Origin: Henckelia pumila
Taxonomy: Eukaryota > Streptophyta > Magnoliopsida > Lamiales > Gesneriaceae
NCBI RefSeq assembly: GCF_033568475.1
Contig: NC_133123.1
Span: 150,489,753 to 150,553,752 of the forward strand
Reading direction: 5' to 3'
DNA length: 64,000 nt
The position numbers were made by a program, and so were the translations under genes. The notes beneath the pieces were generated by a model. The model had not been told where the DNA came from, did no database searches, and saw only the letters and a program-made list of their open reading frames with translations. This document shows positions 1 through 10,560 of this stretch, piece by piece; position 1 is the first letter of the stretch, and each line of letters begins with the position of its first letter.

Positions 1-1837
1 GGACTGAATTGCAAATAGCCAAAAGTTTAGGGACTAAACTGAAATTTAGCTAATATATATCTAAAATCACACTTATATTCAGCCATTTTCACGTGAAGAG
101 CAGAAAGAAAAGGGAGAATATCAGATTCCAAACCTCACGCCATTTTTGTCCACAAAAGCTCCGATAACTTGCGATCCGGCCGTCAGAAATTCGAAAGAAA
201 TATATATCTGCGATCACTGCTCCGAGACCTTCGTTTTGGTACAACTTTTATTGAGCTTTCTCATACTTTATTTTTATGTTGAAGATGGGTTGATATTCTT
301 TTTGAATATATATGTGATGGAGCTAGTACCGGTTATGTATTCGCAGATGGTTCGGAAAAAGACTGTCGTTCGGATTTTATATGAATTTGGAAAGAACAAG
401 TCGAACACTACCATGTCTAAATGTTACTGATTTTGATGTTATTGAGATGATATGTTAGAGATTATGAGTTATATTGCTTGTTGGATTGATTGTGATATTG
501 ATTCGGTTGCCGGTTTTTAGCCGTTATGCCGTTGATTTGCAAAATGTCAAGACTTTGATATTGTTGATTGAACGAAGCATGGTTTGAATGGCATCTGATC
601 TTGTTAGTTATTCGATATGTAATTTATCAGCTTTCTATCGAAGTTGCCGAACTCGAGATCTCCGAGTCAAACCGAGAAGGATTTGAAGCAAGGTTTGCTA
701 GCATTTGCACTTGAAATTGAGTTGAGAAGTGGTGCAACCTTTTGATATGAATTCTCATTGATGTACTTGCAGATTTGAAGTACTTTCAGACGTGACATAG
801 AAATGTATAAATGACAGCAAATCCAGATGGGATAGAACGCTTGAAATAGCTTTCATTTCAAGTATTCCCATGTCAATCACATACTTGTTTCTTTATATTT
901 CTTATGTGATTATTTGTTTGTACTGCTTTGTTTGCTTATATGCTTAGTTGTTCAAGATGTGTTTTATAGCTTTTAATGCATACAGCTTATGTTGTATTCA
1001 TCTTGAACTCCAGCCTTAATAGCACAGAGGGCAGCCATCGCCTAGAGTGCAGATGACGTTTGGAGAGCTGTAGTGAGTGGCATGGACTGTAGATTTATTT
1101 CTAGAGTCAGCTTGACTCATGGCACAGAATATGGATTTATGTTCAGAGCCAGAAGACTCACTATAGTTGTACCAAAGTCAGAGGACTAAAATACTTGATG
1201 CCGCCTCGAATGGAAGTATCGGTGGTTTGATAGTTATTTTATTCCTCGGGATCCCAAAGAACTAAGTTTTATTGATATCAGCTTGATAGCCTTCCTTTGC
1301 CATTTGCATTGCATTCACGTTTATTATCTCGTGTTTAAAGTTGTTTATACTGGGATTTTATTCTCACCGGAGTTATCCGGCTATTGCTTTGTTTTGTATG
1401 TGTGCATGGCAATAGGTGGGGCAGGAGCTAGTCAGAAAAGACAAGGATAGCTCGAGATAGAGGCATAGCAAGTGAGGACACGGGCTTAAGTAGCACGACT
1501 TGTACTTTATGTTGTTGAACCATGCTAGAAGTGATACAAGAACTTTGTATATTATGGCTTGAATATATGCTAGTTTATGTTTATTATGTTTAGAAGCTTG
1601 TAAGACGTTATAAGATAGCATGTATTTGATTTTGTAGCATGTATAAAAGATTATGACTTGTTTATCCATTCTTTGGCAGCAGATTTTTGACAGCATATTC
1701 CCCGATCGAGCGAGACCCTGCCTTTTAAACAAAAATTTTTTTTTTAGCTCTTGTTTCTTTAATTCTTTTAAGTACTTGTTTAATTGTTAATTACAATAAA
1801 TTGCCCTAAGATAAGATTAGCAACCCGGGTCCCCACA
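1..1837 (+). mobile_element. LTR retrotransposon terminal repeat (3' portion)
   Basis: This stretch reads like the 3' part of a long plant Ty3/gypsy LTR. It is non-coding, has the style of LTR U3/R/U5 sequence (for example the 'tctcaccggagttatccggc' block near 1364), and finishes with an 'acccgggtccccaca' end at 1823-1837, a terminus style I associate with chromovirus LTRs of dicots. The left end is outside the window. No PBS or internal domain follows 1837, so it is either a solo LTR or the 3' LTR of an element lying to the left. The small open frames at 146-430 (+) and 1373-1732 (-) have no recognisable protein content. The family assignment is from pattern memory, not from a search. Confidence 0.5.
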
Positions 1838-2590
1838 ATAATATACCTCGATGATGGTGCGATATAATCAAAGAATTCGAATATTTTAAATTGAATGGTT
1901 AAAATCTCACTTCCGTGCAGCCTACTACCATTGCGATCAAGGCTGGAAACTGTTCAAAGTCGAGTGTATCCTAAGGTGGAACCCGAAGTGCTGCTATAAA
2001 AATTTCGGAATGACCTTCCCGTAAGTAGGACTTCTATCTTCCTCCTTTGTTCGTTTTTGAGACACGAGAATACAAAACACCAGTCGATAAGTTCCGAGGC
2101 TATATTGCACATATCTTATACATATCCAAGACAACAATATCAAAAAATGGTTGGGCTGAAAAGAAAAGTATACTTCATTTCAAAGGATTTAATGTCACGA
2201 GCAAGCTGCTCAGCATGTAATAACCTACAAATACATCACAACAATATTCCGATAACAAAGAAAGAAAAGCAGAAAATGACCATATATAAGCAGTTCGATG
2301 TTGCATTAATCGTTAAAGAGATGCCATGAGGACCAAAAACGTTATTGCTCTGTAGTAAAGCAACTAAATGTTCTAACAGGTAATGACAGTATATTTCAAA
2401 ATCTAAACATTCAAAAACTGGGAGAAAGACAACAACTTTGAACTACATAGTATTAACACTTTCTATTTTATGCATAAAAAGGCAGATATTGTTCGATAAA
2501 ATAATATGGAAAAAAAACTGGCAAAATTAGATGCATACATTACACCAGTAAAATTTCAAGACTAATTAAAACATCAATCTTCATTCACCT
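1838..2590. other. Spacer without recognisable gene
   Basis: AT-rich DNA between the LTR end and the CACTA end. The 90-codon open frame at 2057-2329 (+) has no domain that I recognise and looks like chance. Nothing else supportable is visible. Confidence 0.5.
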
Positions 2591-2657
2591 TGTGGCAGCA
2601 ATGGATTGAGAAGGAGCTTCAGCTTGCAAAGTTTTTGCCTTCAACTTCTTCGACAAG
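2590..2657 (-). pseudogene. Possible terminal exon fragment beside the CACTA end
   Basis: On the minus strand, from about 2650 to a TGA near 2590, a short frame reads as a plausible protein tail (…KKLKAKTLQAEAPSQSIA… then stop), with better codon texture than its surroundings. It abuts the first CACTA subterminal repeat. It could be the tail of a host gene captured or broken by the transposon. I do not recognise the protein, and the evidence is only codon texture over about 20 codons. Confidence 0.2.
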
Positions 2658-2989
2658 GCTTAGCCACGATTTTAAGATACTGTGGTTAATTAACCATGAT
2701 TAAAAAAGTGTGGCTAAGTTTAGCCATGATTTTATACAACCATGGCTAAGTTTAGCCACAGATTAAAAAACCATGGCTATTTTAGCCACGGTGTTTTCAA
2801 AACCGTGGCTAAATTTAGCCAAGGTTTGTTAATCTGTGGTTAGTTAACCATGGTTTTGTAAATACCGTAGCTAAACTTAGCCACGGTTTGATAATTTCGT
2901 GGCTATTTAGCCACGGATTTTTCAAAACCGTGGCTACTTTTGCCATTTTTTTCAAAAACCATGGCTTAATTGCTTATTTTCTTGTAGTG
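2657..2989 (-). mobile_element. CACTA (En/Spm) transposon terminus, truncated
   Basis: The right boundary reads TTTTCTTGTAGTG at 2977-2989, which is the inverted form of CACTACAAGAAAA, the standard plant CACTA terminal motif. Inside it, from about 2657, are many copies in both orientations of a subterminal repeat with the core 'aaccgtggcta' / 'tagccacggtt'. Dense subterminal repeats of this kind are typical of CACTA transposase-binding regions. I found no matching CACTA start on the left, so this is one end of a truncated or very short defective copy. No transposase is present. Confidence 0.8.
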
Positions 2990-2995
2990 ATTTTT

Positions 2996-3472
2996 TGTTG
3001 TTACCTCAATTGTGCTAATTGAAGTTGATGGCGAAAATTCGGAAAATTCATTAAGATGGTCCTATAGCTTTTATGACTCATTTAAGGTAGTGTTTGATAG
3101 AGTTTTTAGAAATCATTTCTTAGATTTTTTTTTACAAATTTTTAAAATTTTGTGAAAAAAAACTGAAAAGTGCTTTCTAGAAGCTCTTTCAAACACTACT
3201 TAAATATCTTCATCGATTTTGTAAATTTTTTTTTAAAGATAATCTTCTTGGAGTAGTGCTAGAATGCATGCATTAAGATATGTTGTCGCGATAGTCGACT
3301 CACAGAATAATATTCAGTATCACATTAATGTTACATTGAAAACTCTTACAAATCAAAATGTAGAACTATTTAGCCGAGGTAACTTATAACTTTTTTTAAA
3401 AATCTTTATGACAAAAAATAAGAAAATGAACGCTCAATCAAACACATGTAAAATCATTGCGCCTAATTCAAG
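2996..3472. repeat. Duplicated 3' flank of a lost inhibitor gene (copy A)
   Basis: From 'gttacctcaattgtgct' near 3000 to 'gcgcctaattcaag' near 3472 this closely matches 7197-7671 in the same order and orientation, with scattered substitutions and small indels. The second copy lies immediately 3' of the inhibitor pseudogene at 6553-7157. This first copy therefore probably marks the 3' flank of another copy of that gene that is no longer present. Similarity begins only a few bases after the CACTA terminus. Confidence 0.8.
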
Positions 3473-4303
3473 TACAAAATAATATTAAATATCAATAAAA
3501 AAATTTGATTATTTATTAGGAAATTAAATTCCTAAAAAAATAAATAATTAATTAATTACTATTTTAATATATTTTATGAGCAAATCAAGATTTTAAATCA
3601 AGATTGCATTTGACACAAATTTAAAAAAATACTAATATTTTTAGTATTTAAAATCAAATCGTGCATCAAATTGGAAGGAAATACTAATATTTTTTAGTAT
3701 TTGAGATCAAATCTTGTAATTAATGGATGATAATCACCAAATAAATCTCGAAAAGCCAATCAAATTGCGACACATTGTCCAATGAAAATGGTAGGAATCT
3801 CCATCTTTCAGCTATAAATAGGAGACAGATGATTCATCCACATATAATTCGTCCCTCAATCATTATTTCAATCCCAAAATTAATCACTCAAAATAAACAT
3901 ATTATTATTTATCCATCAATATTCCACACCCTTCAAAATTATTTTAATAATTCTAATATAATTCATCCACATGTAACAACATATCACTAACCCCTTATAT
4001 TGCTAACCTGTTTTCCTTATTTATGGTTTATTAATATGTTTGATAAGGGCATGCTATTATTATATGTCAAAGCCCACGTGTGATCGAATTTTCATGTAAA
4101 CGTGGCACTGTTTGATTGGGCAAATATTATATTTTCATTTTATTCCATTTTCATATAACAAGTGAATATTTACATGATTTAAAATGTACCTATAATTTTT
4201 GTCACATCATTAGCCGTATCTTATTTCATTAAACTAGCATTCAATTATGATTAATTTGCAATAAATCTTAACTTTTATATATATATATATATATATAAAT
4301 AAA
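3473..4303. other. AT-rich spacer, possible promoter-like patch
   Basis: No gene is visible. Around 3810 there is a TATA-box-like 'ctataaatagg' next to 'attcatccacatataattcg', and a related phrase recurs near 3963. This could be an LTR or MITE promoter fragment. The 71-codon frame at 3775-3990 is low complexity and is not called. A (TA)n microsatellite occupies 4276-4297. Confidence 0.35.
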
Positions 4304-4458
4304 GTTTCTTTCAAGTGCCCACCTACTATACCCACCACCATGTCCACCAATGATGTGGCACTATTCTATTGGATGTGATAAAGATGTGATAAACTGTAGG
4401 TCCAATAAAATAGTGCCACATCATTGGTGAACATGATAGGTGGGCACTTGAAAAAAAC
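4304..4458. mobile_element. Palindromic MITE
   Basis: About 155 bp. The left end GTTTCTTTCAAGTGCCCACC and the inverted right end GTTTTTTTCAAGTGCCCACC differ at one base. The homology of the two arms continues far inward (CACCAATGATGTGGCACTAT is present in both), so the element is nearly one long hairpin. It is inserted in a TA-rich tract, as expected for an element with TA-type target preference. It is non-coding. The superfamily is not certain (mariner-like or Mutator-like foldback are both possible). Confidence 0.75.
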
Positions 4459-4774
4459 TATATATATATATCATCTAAAGCAGATTGATTTAGATAGATT
4501 GAGCAAATTAATAGGATGAGATTACCCCAAATTCACAAGATGTCGTATTTAATATATATACACACGGTATAATAATAATCTACTTACCAAACAATGAAAA
4601 TTATGTGACAATCATATTATACCATATATATTAATAATTTTAATTTCCTACAAATCCACTTACTTTGATAGAACGATTAAATTTGCATAATTATAAATAT
4701 CCAATTTTCAATTTTTTAAAAAACCAAAAGCCACAAATCGAACTTTCTTTTCCTTTCTTCTTGAAAAAAGAAGA

Positions 4775-5293
4775 ATGGCATTCCAAGTTAATCACAACAT
4801 TACATTTATCCTTGTTATCAATGGATATCTATTTGTCATGACAAATGCTACGCCTACACTTCTCGAAACGGTATGCAGCAAAACCACAGACATAGAATTC
4901 TGCTTGAACGTGTTCGGGTCCGATCCAGCCACCCGGACCGCCTCCCTCCGGGGGCTAGCGCAAATCGCCATCGATAAAGCCACGGAGAAAGCGATGAAAA
5001 CCCGCACAGATGTCGAGAAACGATCGTTTTTCGTACCAGATCCTAAATTAAAATATGTGTTAATTCAATGTGTACATGAGTACGATGGTGCATTGACCGC
5101 CCTACGTATAGCACCGGTCGACCTGAGAGAAGCCCGTTACGCCGACCTTTATCGGCATGCAAGCGACGCGGCTCGGGGAGCTGTTGCTTGCGAGAGAGGG
5201 TTTATCGATAAATCATTGCCTTCTCCTCTTACGAGAGCTAATCTGCAGTTGGGTGACTATTGTAATATTATTGAAGTAGTAGCTTTTTCTTAA
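4775..5293 (+). CDS. Plant invertase/pectin methylesterase inhibitor (PMEI) family protein
   Basis: Single-exon gene of 172 codons. Residues 1-25 form a hydrophobic signal peptide with likely cleavage after TNA, so the product is expected in the apoplast or vacuole. The mature part starts TPTLLETVC and has the family cysteine spacing: C34 and C43 (C-x8-C in the N-terminal hairpin), then C99 and C139 for the second disulfide, with one extra cysteine in the final LGDYCNII helix. Family members are four-helix bundles that inhibit either pectin methylesterase or acid invertase; the sequence does not let me say which. The ATG is the first in frame, after a purine-rich leader, with a TATA-like 'aattataaatat' about 85 bp upstream. 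A decayed sister copy lies 1.3 kb downstream in the same orientation. The 71-codon minus-strand frame here is a shadow. Confidence 0.88.
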   Translation: MAFQVNHNITFILVINGYLFVMTNATPTLLETVCSKTTDIEFCLNVFGSDPATRTASLRGLAQIAIDKATEKAMKTRTDVEKRSFFVPDPKLKYVLIQCVHEYDGALTALRIAPVDLREARYADLYRHASDAARGAVACERGFIDKSLPSPLTRANLQLGDYCNIIEVVAFS

Positions 5294-6456
5294 CATATAT
5301 ATATATATATTAAATAATTTGCAAAAACTTTATTATATTAGGGTACATTAAGAAAATGATGAGATGAGATGCAATTTTTTACTATCCTATGTTTGTCTCA
5401 TTTTTTGTTGACTTAATTTTATCTTATGTCTCGTGATATTGATGCATATAAGTTAGATAAGGTACCACTCGACTTGATATGGGCAGAATTTTACAAATAT
5501 ATTTATATTCCTTACAATTGTCTGCAATAAACAAGCTCTAACTTGATCATTATTTTTAATTGTTCGGATTAAAAATTATTATATCATTTGTGTTTGTATG
5601 TAACTTGAAATTTAATGTAGTTTTTTTAAAAAAAATGTTCTTTGATGTAGGATTTTCTTCCCTAGGCCGTATTTGGCCCTTCGAGGGCATTGGTATTGCT
5701 CCATTTTAAATATTTTTATGATTGTAATTTTTAGAGTGTGTTTGGATTAATATATAAGGATCAAAAAGAAAAGAAATAGTGTTTTTATTGTTTAATAAAA
5801 TGTGTTTGAATAGATTTGAAGTGCTTTTAAAAGCATTTAATTAAGCCAAAATAAATGTTTTTTTAAAAGCTCATATTTATAACTTTTCAATTTTTTTTAA
5901 ATTCAACTTAAAAAAGTATTTTCAATCTATTTATTTAAACTCAAAATTATTGCGGTGCATTTACTTAAAAATTATTTTGAAAAGTCAACTTTAAAAAAAA
6001 CACTTTTTAAAGTAAAATACTTATGTATTCAAAATGAAACAATATAATTAAATTTATCTTCTCATCATATTTTAAAACTCCTATGTGTCTGTTCGAAAAA
6101 AATAATATTTTTATCCACTAACTTATTTTATTATGGTTTTTGTTCCATTAAATTTTTTAAAAGTTGGTTAAGATACAATGATTTTTAATTTTTAGCTGTC
6201 ATATTTTTTATGTGGTATTGGAAAAGTTAGCAACTTTCGATACCACGTCATTATTTTTTGATGTCACATCAGTTTCTGATAAATGAAATATATCATGAAT
6301 TAATGAAATCTCAATATCTTACTCATTAAACACGTATTCAACCTAGCTATAATTTACATTAATCACTATGATCCGAGCTAATCGTTCTAGAGATATTGAG
6401 CAAATCCCATTAAATCAAATTAGCTTGATAGAACGATTTGTATAATTCTATATCTA

Positions 6457-6493
<37 letters not shown>

Positions 6494-6552
6494 TAACATA
6501 AAAACAAAAAAATTCCCATAATCCACAACTAAATAATCTTGAGAAAAGAACA
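5294..6552. other. AT-rich intergenic DNA between the inhibitor copies
   Basis: No gene is visible. It holds the 3' flank of the intact copy, poly-A/T tracts, a (TA)n microsatellite at about 6458-6492, and near 6430 a promoter-like stretch 'cttgatagaacgattt' that matches the region before the intact copy near 4665. The shared stretch supports duplication of the gene together with its upstream sequence. Confidence 0.6.
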
Positions 6553-7157
6553 ATGGCATCCGCACTTAAATATTACAAGATGATCATATTTCTCCTTGTT
6601 ATCAATGGATATCTATTTCTAACACCACATGCTAGTGCTACGCCTACACTTCTCGAAAAGGTATGCAATAAAACTAGAGACATAGAATTCTGCTTGAACG
6701 TGTTCGGATCCAATCCGACCACCCGAACCTCTTTCTTGCCGGAGCTAGGAAAAATCGCCATCGATAAAGCCACGGATAAAGCGGGGGAAACAAGGACAGA
6801 GATCAAAAATTATTATTTTTCGCATCCGATCCGAAACTAAAAGGTGCGTTGACACAATGCTTGCATGCCTACTACGGTGCATTGGCTGCTCTACGAATAG
6901 CGCCGAAGGATCTGAGAAAGGCGCATTACGCGGACCTTTATCGGCATGCGGATGACGCGGGTCGGGGCGCTACCGCTTGCGAGCAAGCGTTTGTTGATGT
7001 CTCGTTGCCTTCACCTCTTACGAGAGATAATGTGCGGTTGGGTGACTATTGTAATATCATTCAAGTGATACTAATGCTTCGTTGTAGAGACTATATATAT
7101 TATGCTACATCGAAGGTGTTACGTCGTGTGGACAACAAACTCTTGTGCTCAGAATAA
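6553..7157 (+). pseudogene. PMEI-family inhibitor, frameshifted tandem copy
   Basis: A second copy of the neighbouring inhibitor. The first frame (6553-6840) gives a signal peptide ending near HASA, then TPTLLEKVC and the C-x8-C pair, and stops early after …SHPIRN. The remainder (…QCLHAYYGALAALRIAP… to LGDYCNII) continues in another frame up to 7157. Alignment with the intact copy shows one base missing just before the 'tttttcgc' run near 6815, which explains the switch. The second half also has about 24 more C-terminal residues than copy 1, because the stop used in copy 1 is absent. Both halves still read well, so inactivation appears recent. An assembly error is the main alternative. Confidence 0.82.
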
Positions 7158-7196
7158 ATTGTATTAGTTTTTATATAAATGGTTTCTTTTCTTTGT

Positions 7197-7671
7197 AGTT
7201 GTTACCTCAATTGTGCTGATTGATGTTGATGGCGAAAATTCGGAAAAATCATTAAGATGGTCCTATAGCTTTTATGACTCGTTTAAAGTAGTGTTTGATA
7301 GAGCTTTTAGAAATCATTTTTTAGTTTTTTTTTTTCTTTCAAAAAGTTCTTAAAATTTCAAAATTTTATGAAGAACCACTACCTAATTAAATATCTTCAT
7401 CAATTTTGTAATTTTTTTTTAAAGATAATCTCCTTTGAGTAGTTTTGGGAATGCATGCAATGTATGATGCCGCAATAGTCGACTCACAAAAAATATTCAG
7501 TATCACATCAATGCTACATTGCAAATTCTAACAAATCAAAATGTAGAATATTGAATGAATTAACCCATTTGGCCCAGGTAACTTATAATTTTTTTTTAAA
7601 ATCTTTATGACAAAAAAAATAAGAAAAATAACGCTCAATCAAATACATGTAAAATCATAGCGCCTAATTCA
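7197..7671. repeat. Duplicated 3' flank of the inhibitor gene (copy B)
   Basis: Direct-repeat partner of 2996-3472, located immediately after the inhibitor pseudogene. Shared landmarks include 'ggcgaaaattcgg', 'agatggtcctatagctttta' and 'cgctcaatcaaa'. It is non-coding. Confidence 0.8.
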
Positions 7672-7865
7672 AGCGTCCCCCTTTTTTTCTCCTTTTTCCT
7701 TTTTCACATTATGCCCCAAATCAGAACTGATCTAAGGTGAGCTCTAGAAGATAGTAGGCATTAATATATATTAATACAAACCCAAAAAAAAAAAACAAGA
7801 GGGTAAATATCAATTCAAGTTGATAAAGACTTATCTCCCATCAATTTATATATACATATTAAATG
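7672..7865. other. Short AT-rich spacer before the Tat element
   Basis: Pyrimidine-rich and AT-rich spacer with no gene signal. Its last five bases extend into GATTG at 7866-7870, the target-site copy for the retrotransposon. Confidence 0.5.
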
Positions 7866-7870
7866 GATTG

Positions 7871-8482
7871 TGATACCCCGTGAAATTATTTTAACCCGAA
7901 TCCGTTCGTTATGGGTTTATGAGGGTTGGCCCAATTATTGAATTATAATCATTAGGTAAGGTCCAGCCCAGTTTTACACCTGTTAGGGCTTTACTTAAAC
8001 TGAGCTGTTATTTATGGGCCGACCAGAGCTGGTCCCTAATGGGATGGATGGACTTCTCTTACATGCATTGTGGATAAGTTTGACCATCTCGAGATATTTA
8101 TGAGATAGGGATAAACTTGAAGGCGGTCCAATGGATGAAGAGTCCCAGTACAGGACATGTTATAATTCGACTAGGTAACTTACTCTATTTTTTCTATAAA
8201 TACAGGTATTGTTATGGTTGTATTATTGATTATTCATCACACATTCACTCTCACTTTTATATTCACGCACTCATATCTCTCAGTTTTTGCATTAATCATA
8301 CCCTCTGCCTTCAAGACACTGACTTAGGCATCGGAGGGGTCACGCCGAAAACACTTTCGGCGCCCCTTGACCTAGCTGTTGCTTGCGCAGATTTCATTGA
8401 TACCCGACCCGACCTACTCTATAAAGGAATTGGAGGATCCATTCTACCAGACCGAACCCGAGGTAAAATTTCGACATCATCA
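7871..8482 (+). repeat. 5' LTR of the Tat element
   Basis: 612 bp, starting TGATACCCCG and ending …CATCATCA, immediately followed by the PBS. A possible TATA element 'ctataaatacag' lies near 8196. The 146-codon frame that crosses it (8117-8557) is LTR sequence, not a gene. Confidence 0.95.
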
Positions 8483-8483
8483 A

Positions 8484-8502
8484 TTGGCACCGTCTGTGGG
8501 AA
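8484..8502 (+). other. tRNA primer-binding site of the Tat element
   Basis: TTGGCACCGTCTGTGGGAA directly after the LTR. It differs at one base from the TTGGCGCC-type PBS commonly seen in Tat-lineage elements. The matching tRNA was not determined. Confidence 0.8.
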
Positions 8503-8523
8503 TTTGAAAGAAAAAGATTTTCG

Positions 8524-9483
8524 ATGGCTAATCAGAATGGAAATCACCCAAATTTAGAGGAGTTAGTAACTCAAGCTGTTCAGAGGGCTTTGGCAGAAAG
8601 AGATAAGGCCAACCCTCCGCACCCCGATCATAATGCCCACCTCGAGGAGATCAAAAAGTTGAAGGAGGAGATGGAGCAGTTAAGGAAGAAGCAGGCCGGG
8701 TACCTAGCTACCACAACCAGAAACATTCCTTTTACTCAGGAGATATTGGATGCCGACCTCCCCAATCAGTTAAAATTGCCTCATGTTGGGGAGTATGATG
8801 GCAAAGGGGATCCCGAAGACCATTTGGCACGTTTTGAGAATGCAGCTCTGTTGCATAAATATTCTGATCAGATTAAGTGTTGGTCTTTCCTTACTACTCT
8901 CATAGGACCAGCCCAGCAATGGTTCAATATGCTACGTCCTGGGGAGATCAAGGAGTTCAAGGATTTCAGCAAATCCTTTTTGCATCACTTTGCTAGCAGC
9001 AAAAAGCATCCTACCACTACTTTCAGCCTATTTGCAACCAAGCAACGAGAACATGAAAATTTGAGAGCATACATCCGCAGGTTTAGTGCCTTAGCTCTCG
9101 AGGTACCTATGGCTACTCCAGACCTGCTCATCAGTGCCTTCATGCAAGGGCTGGATACAAAAGATTTTCTTAAATCTCTAATAAAGAGGCCGCCAGAAAC
9201 ATATGAAGAATTACTTGCCCGAGCTGAAAAATATGTCAACATGGAAGAGATACAGGTTTTGCGGGCAGCGGTGAAGAGGGAACGGCCAAAAAGTCCAAAG
9301 AACAATAGGGTTCCAAACAATAATTCAGGGATGGGACAGCCATTCCGACCTGCATTGTTGGGAGAATTCACCTCTTTCACTCCTTTACGCATGAGTAAAG
9401 TCCGAGCCCTACAAATTTGTGACGATCGAAAACTCACACAAAGGCCCCCGTGGACGGAAAATGGACCTCGAAACAGGCAATAA
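8524..9483 (+). CDS. Tat retrotransposon Gag (capsid part, truncated by a stop)
   Basis: 319 codons from an ATG 22 bases after the PBS. The N-terminus is rich in coiled-coil-like charged residues (about residues 38-58), followed by a Retrotrans_gag-type capsid domain at about residues 80-240, with the typical 'W…F…F…HHFAS' and 'FSALALEVP' segments. Gag forms the cytoplasmic particle that packages element RNA. The frame stops at TAA 9481-9483, but the same frame continues with a zinc knuckle just downstream, so the stop is probably a later mutation. The overlapping minus-strand frame at 8985-9437 is a shadow. Confidence 0.9.
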   Translation: MANQNGNHPNLEELVTQAVQRALAERDKANPPHPDHNAHLEEIKKLKEEMEQLRKKQAGYLATTTRNIPFTQEILDADLPNQLKLPHVGEYDGKGDPEDHLARFENAALLHKYSDQIKCWSFLTTLIGPAQQWFNMLRPGEIKEFKDFSKSFLHHFASSKKHPTTTFSLFATKQREHENLRAYIRRFSALALEVPMATPDLLISAFMQGLDTKDFLKSLIKRPPETYEELLARAEKYVNMEEIQVLRAAVKRERPKSPKNNRVPNNNSGMGQPFRPALLGEFTSFTPLRMSKVRALQICDDRKLTQRPPWTENGPRNRQ

Positions 9484-10560
9484 GATAAATATTGTCACTT
9501 TCATAATGAATATGGGCATACTACAGAAGACTGCCGACAATTAGATCATGAGATTGAGAGGATAATACAACAACATTCTGAAATAAAAAATATTTTGATC
9601 CGACAAGAGGGGTACCGTCCGAAAAGGAAACAACGAGGAAGATCGAGGCAGAGAGCCAGGACTACTCCTCCTCAGGAGGATTTCAATCGCCCAAATCAGG
9701 ACTAGCCTAGGGATGACCGAGCTCATCAAAGATCGGCTCCGCCTGCTCGGGGAATTATCAATATGATTTCAGGAGGCCCTACTGATGGATATTCCAATCG
9801 AGCTAGAAAAACTAGCAGCCGAAAATTAGTAAATATGGAAATTGACAATCAAACTGTCAACATTGGCCCGACCCTTTCTTTTGGGCCGGAAGATTTAAAA
9901 GGGGTTGCTAACAACCATAATGATGCACTGGTAATAAGGGCCATGGTAGCGAATTACGATGTGGCCCGGATATTTGTGGATTCAGGCAGTTCTGTCAATG
10001 TTCTATTTCAAGAAGCTATCAATCAAATGGACCTGGGATAGTATAGAATAGAGCTCGTTGTCACATCACTCTTTGGTTTCACGGGTCATGCAATCCGGCC
10101 TGTGGGGTTAGTAAATCTGCCCCTAACTCTTGGGAAAGGCAACGGTCGCAAGACCAGGATTGTGATTTTTATTATAGTAGACGCTCCGTCTGCCTATAAC
10201 GCTATACTGGGTAGACCTGCCATGACCACTTTCATGGCCGTCGCATCAGCTCTGCATCAGAAAATTAAGTTCCCAGTGGGTAATCAGGTCGGTGAGGTGC
10301 AAGGTGATCAAGTTATTGCACGAAAGTGTTATGTGGAGGAGGTCAGAATATAGCAAAAAGTAGCCAGGATTGATAATGTTGACAGACCTGGATTTGCTGG
10401 CATGGAAAAAGTCAACTTGATAGAAGACACATCTGTCACCGCTGAAGAAGAAATTGAAGAAATAATTATCTCCCCTCCTTCGGGGATGGTAAAAATTGCC
10501 CGTACCCTTGAAGCAGAGGTGAAGCAACTACTACTGAAATGCTTGCAAAAAAAATAAAGA
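9484..10560 (+). pseudogene. Tat gag C-terminus and aspartic protease, broken
   Basis: Continuation of the gag frame past its stop. A CCHC-like knuckle (C-x2-H…GH…C, about 9496-9535) comes first, then a basic linker and a retroviral-type aspartic protease with the active-site motif VDSGSS (about 9978-9995) and the downstream ILGRP motif (about 10206-10220). In-frame stops lie at 9481-9483, 9703-9705, 10039-10041 and 10351-10353. Near 10545-10555 an A-rich run ends the frame and coding moves to the next frame. The short open pieces 9763-10041 and 10102-10353 are fragments of this region, not separate genes. Confidence 0.85.

Noticed and set aside
146..430. 94-codon ORF near the window start
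   Set aside because: Lies in an LTR; no recognisable domain and no gene context.
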